The position numbers and the translations under genes are program-made. From Candidatus Binatus sp. (GTDB taxonomy: Bacteria; Desulfobacterota; Binatia; Binatales; Binataceae), in NCBI RefSeq assembly GCF_030646925.1, contig NZ_JAUSKL010000016.1, positions 1 through 42,211 on the forward strand: 42,211 nucleotides of DNA, in the 5' to 3' direction. Shown piece after piece: positions 40,118-42,211 of the stretch (position 1 is its first letter; the number at the start of each line of letters is the position of its first letter). A model generated the notes under the pieces. That model made no database searches and was not told the DNA's origin. It saw nothing but the letters and a program-made list of their open reading frames with translations.

Positions 40118-42211
40118 ATGTGGATCGTCCGCCTCGCGCTTCGCCGGCCACTCTCGGTCGGCGTGATGGCGCTCCTGATGCTCGTCCTCGGCGTGCTCAG
40201 CTTCGGCTTGATGAACGCCGACATTTTCCCATCAATCGATCTGCCGGTAGTGATGGTGGTGTGGAATTACCCGGGCCTCTCGGCGTTCGACGTCGAGCGG
40301 CGGATGGTGTTCATCAGCGAGCGCGCGTTTTCGACCACGGTCAACGGGATCGAGCATATCGAGTCGAGTTCGATCAACGGCGTCGGCATCCTGAAAGTAT
40401 ATTTTCATCCGGGCAGCGACGTCGGCGGCGCGATCGCGCAGATGAACGCCGTCTCCGAAGCGATTCTGAACATCCTGCCGCGCGGGGTTCAGCCGCCGCA
40501 AATCATTTCGTATAACGCGACTAACGTGCCGGTCGCGCAGTTGAACATCTACAGCGAGGTGCTCTCGACCAACAAGCTGTTCGACTACGGACTGAATTTC
40601 ATTCGCGTGCAGCTATTCACGATTCCGGGATTTTCGTCGCCGGCGCCGCTCGGCGGCGTCAATCGATCGGTGATGGTCAATCTGAATCCGGCCGCGCTCT
40701 ACGCCAACGGGCTTTCGGCGTTCGACGTCGGCAACGCGCTCGCCTCGACCAACGTCGTCATCCCGTCGGGCACGGCGAAGATGGGCAACTACGAGTACAC
40801 CGTCGATCTGAACATGTCGGTGCCGAAGGTGTCGGACTTCAACCAGTTGCCGATCAAATATCAGAACGGCGCGCCGGTTTTTCTGGGCGACGTGGCGCCG
40901 GTGACCGATTCGCATCAGCCGCAGACCAACGTGGTGCGCTTCAACGGCCAGCAAGCGACCTACCTGATGGTGATCAAGCATGCGGACGCCTCGACGCTGG
41001 CGGTGGTCGATGCGGTCAAGAAACGGCTGCCCGAGATTCGGGCGGTGGCGCCGAAGGGATTGAACGTCGCCCTCACCTTCGACCAATCGGAATTCGTGCG
41101 CGCCGCGTTGCGCGACGTAATGCAGGAGGCGATCACCGCCGCACTGCTGGTCGCATTGATGGTGATGCTGTTCCTCGGCTCGCCGCGCAGCATGCTGATC
41201 GTGATCACGTCGATACCGCTGTCGATTCTCACCGCGATCGTCGGCCTGAAGCTCACCGGGCAGACCATCAATACGATGACGCTTGGCGGAATCGCGCTGG
41301 CAGTTGGAATGCTGGTCGATGATGCGACGGTCGAAGTCGAGAACATCCATCGCAACCAGGCGATGCATAAGCCGTTACTGGTCGCGATTCTCGACGGTGC
41401 ATCGCAAATCGCCGGCCCAACATTTGTCGGCACCATTTCGATTTGCATCGTTTTCTTCCCGGTCGTGCTGCTGACCGGAGTTGCGCGATTCCTGTTCACG
41501 CCGCTCGCGCTGGCGGTGGTATTCGCGATGCTGACCTCGTATCTACTGTCGCGCACGCTGGTGCCGTCGATGGCGCGGTATCTGCTCCCCGAGAGCAACG
41601 ACGATCATATCGGCGACGGCCGCTGGGCGAAGTTCGCGCGGGGATTCGATGCGCTATTCGAGCGGGTGAAGGAGAGTTATCGATTCGGGCTCGCGAAGTT
41701 CGTCGCGCAGCGCACCTTCGGACTCATTTGCGTCGCGATCGTGATCGTTTCGTCGGCGGGACTGCTGTTCGTGGTCGGCGAAGATTTTTTTCCGAAAGTG
41801 GACGCCGGCATGATGAAGTTGCACGTGCGGATGCCGACCGGGACGCGCGTCGAGACCACTGAGTACATCGTGGATAACATCGAGCGCACGATCCGCACCG
41901 TGATTCCGGCCGACGAAGTGGCGGGTATCAGCGATACGATCGGACTCCCGCTCTCGTTCGTGCTCGCGTACTACCAGACCGACAGTATCGGCCCGCAGGA
42001 TGCTGACATCCTGATTCAGCTTCGCCCGAAGCATCAGGCAACCGCCGGCTACCAGGACCAGATTCGCAAACTGATGAAGGTCACATATCCCAACGTGACC
42101 GCGTATTTTCAGGCCGCGGATATCGTGAGCCAGGTGCTCAATTTCGGCCTTCCCGCGGCGATCGACGCGCAAATCAACGGCAACGACATGCAGGCCAACT
42201 ACGATATCGCG
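40118..42211 (+). CDS. RND family efflux permease (AcrB/HAE1-like), partial
   Basis: 698 codons, open to the window end, out of the roughly 1030-1050 normal for this inner-membrane proton-drug/amphiphile antiporter. First span after MWIVRLALRRPLS. The periplasmic pore domain has FPSIDLPVVMV and GVGILKVYFHPGSDV. TM2-6 hold SIPLSILTAIVGLKL and the proton-relay motif VGMLVDDATVEVENIHRNQA. The second repeat opens at FVAQRTFGLICV, and FFPKVDAGMMKLHVRMPTGT begins its periplasmic half. Substrate cannot be predicted. An adaptor protein and outer-membrane channel would normally be neighbours but are not upstream. ATG 40118 lacks an obvious ribosome site. Confidence 0.93.
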   Translation, partial: MWIVRLALRRPLSVGVMALLMLVLGVLSFGLMNADIFPSIDLPVVMVVWNYPGLSAFDVERRMVFISERAFSTTVNGIEHIESSSINGVGILKVYFHPGSDVGGAIAQMNAVSEAILNILPRGVQPPQIISYNATNVPVAQLNIYSEVLSTNKLFDYGLNFIRVQLFTIPGFSSPAPLGGVNRSVMVNLNPAALYANGLSAFDVGNALASTNVVIPSGTAKMGNYEYTVDLNMSVPKVSDFNQLPIKYQNGAPVFLGDVAPVTDSHQPQTNVVRFNGQQATYLMVIKHADASTLAVVDAVKKRLPEIRAVAPKGLNVALTFDQSEFVRAALRDVMQEAITAALLVALMVMLFLGSPRSMLIVITSIPLSILTAIVGLKLTGQTINTMTLGGIALAVGMLVDDATVEVENIHRNQAMHKPLLVAILDGASQIAGPTFVGTISICIVFFPVVLLTGVARFLFTPLALAVVFAMLTSYLLSRTLVPSMARYLLPESNDDHIGDGRWAKFARGFDALFERVKESYRFGLAKFVAQRTFGLICVAIVIVSSAGLLFVVGEDFFPKVDAGMMKLHVRMPTGTRVETTEYIVDNIERTIRTVIPADEVAGISDTIGLPLSFVLAYYQTDSIGPQDADILIQLRPKHQATAGYQDQIRKLMKVTYPNVTAYFQAADIVSQVLNFGLPAAIDAQINGNDMQANYDIA

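Overview
The window is about 42 kb of GC-rich chromosomal DNA from a Gram-negative bacterium. Envelope genes support that: RND exporter, CHASE2 cyclase, RcsF-like lipoprotein and a PBP1b-like synthase. A crotonyl-CoA carboxylase/reductase, an F420-type flavin oxidoreductase, a YdiJ-like FAD/Fe-S dehydrogenase and a complete ISC operon ending in iscX fit an uncultivated lineage near the former Deltaproteobacteria, such as Desulfobacterota or Binatota. This placement is inference only. Most of the window is core chromosome, with small accessory patches.

Layout. 1-1043: a DUF262 (GmrS-like) gene whose 3' part is lost at a palindromic, IS-like junction. 1200-5523: CPBP protease and short-chain dehydrogenase on the minus strand, then phosphomannomutase and mannose-1-phosphate guanylyltransferase on the plus strand (GDP-mannose supply). 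5550-7274: a helical hypothetical protein, a HExxH protein and an adenosine-specific kinase family protein, with a 14-bp tandem repeat between the first two. 7417-11292: bifunctional penicillin-binding protein and Kelch lipoprotein. 11312-12072: XRE regulator and RcsF-like lipoprotein. 12073-12475: repeat-rich spacer. 12476-16086: trmI, two small zinc-ribbon genes, secF without secD, a hypothetical gene and a GNAT acetyltransferase.

16133-21870: iscS-iscU-iscA-hscB-hscA-iscX plus a conserved hypothetical gene, closed by a terminator. The operon lacks iscR and fdx, yet two IscR type-1-like palindromes overlap two candidate promoters ahead of iscS. 21969-27386: zinc-ribbon membrane protein, Tyr/Gly-rich secreted protein, LLM oxidoreductase and a 960-aa FAD/Fe-S dehydrogenase.

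27615-32458: ccr (minus) divergent from maoC-acyl-CoA dehydrogenase-maoC-CoA-ester lyase (plus). This resembles an ethylmalonyl-CoA pathway locus with the hydratase as two single-hotdog genes. 32703-37710: argC, then a FecR / outer-membrane protein / CHASE2-adenylate cyclase operon on the minus strand. 37792-38834: tRNA-Asp, rplM and rpsI as one unit with its terminator. 39045-39908: a small secreted-protein remnant and a DUF559 endonuclease gene framed by inverted copies of a hairpin repeat that also sits in at least three other gaps. 40118-42211: an RND exporter running off the end.

The most promising unexplained items are the DUF559/inverted-repeat unit with its dispersed family, the paired IscR-like operators, the split hydratase locus, the FecR-OMP-cyclase operon and the RcsF-like protein outside Enterobacteria. 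Family calls rest on reading motifs by eye; no database search was run.
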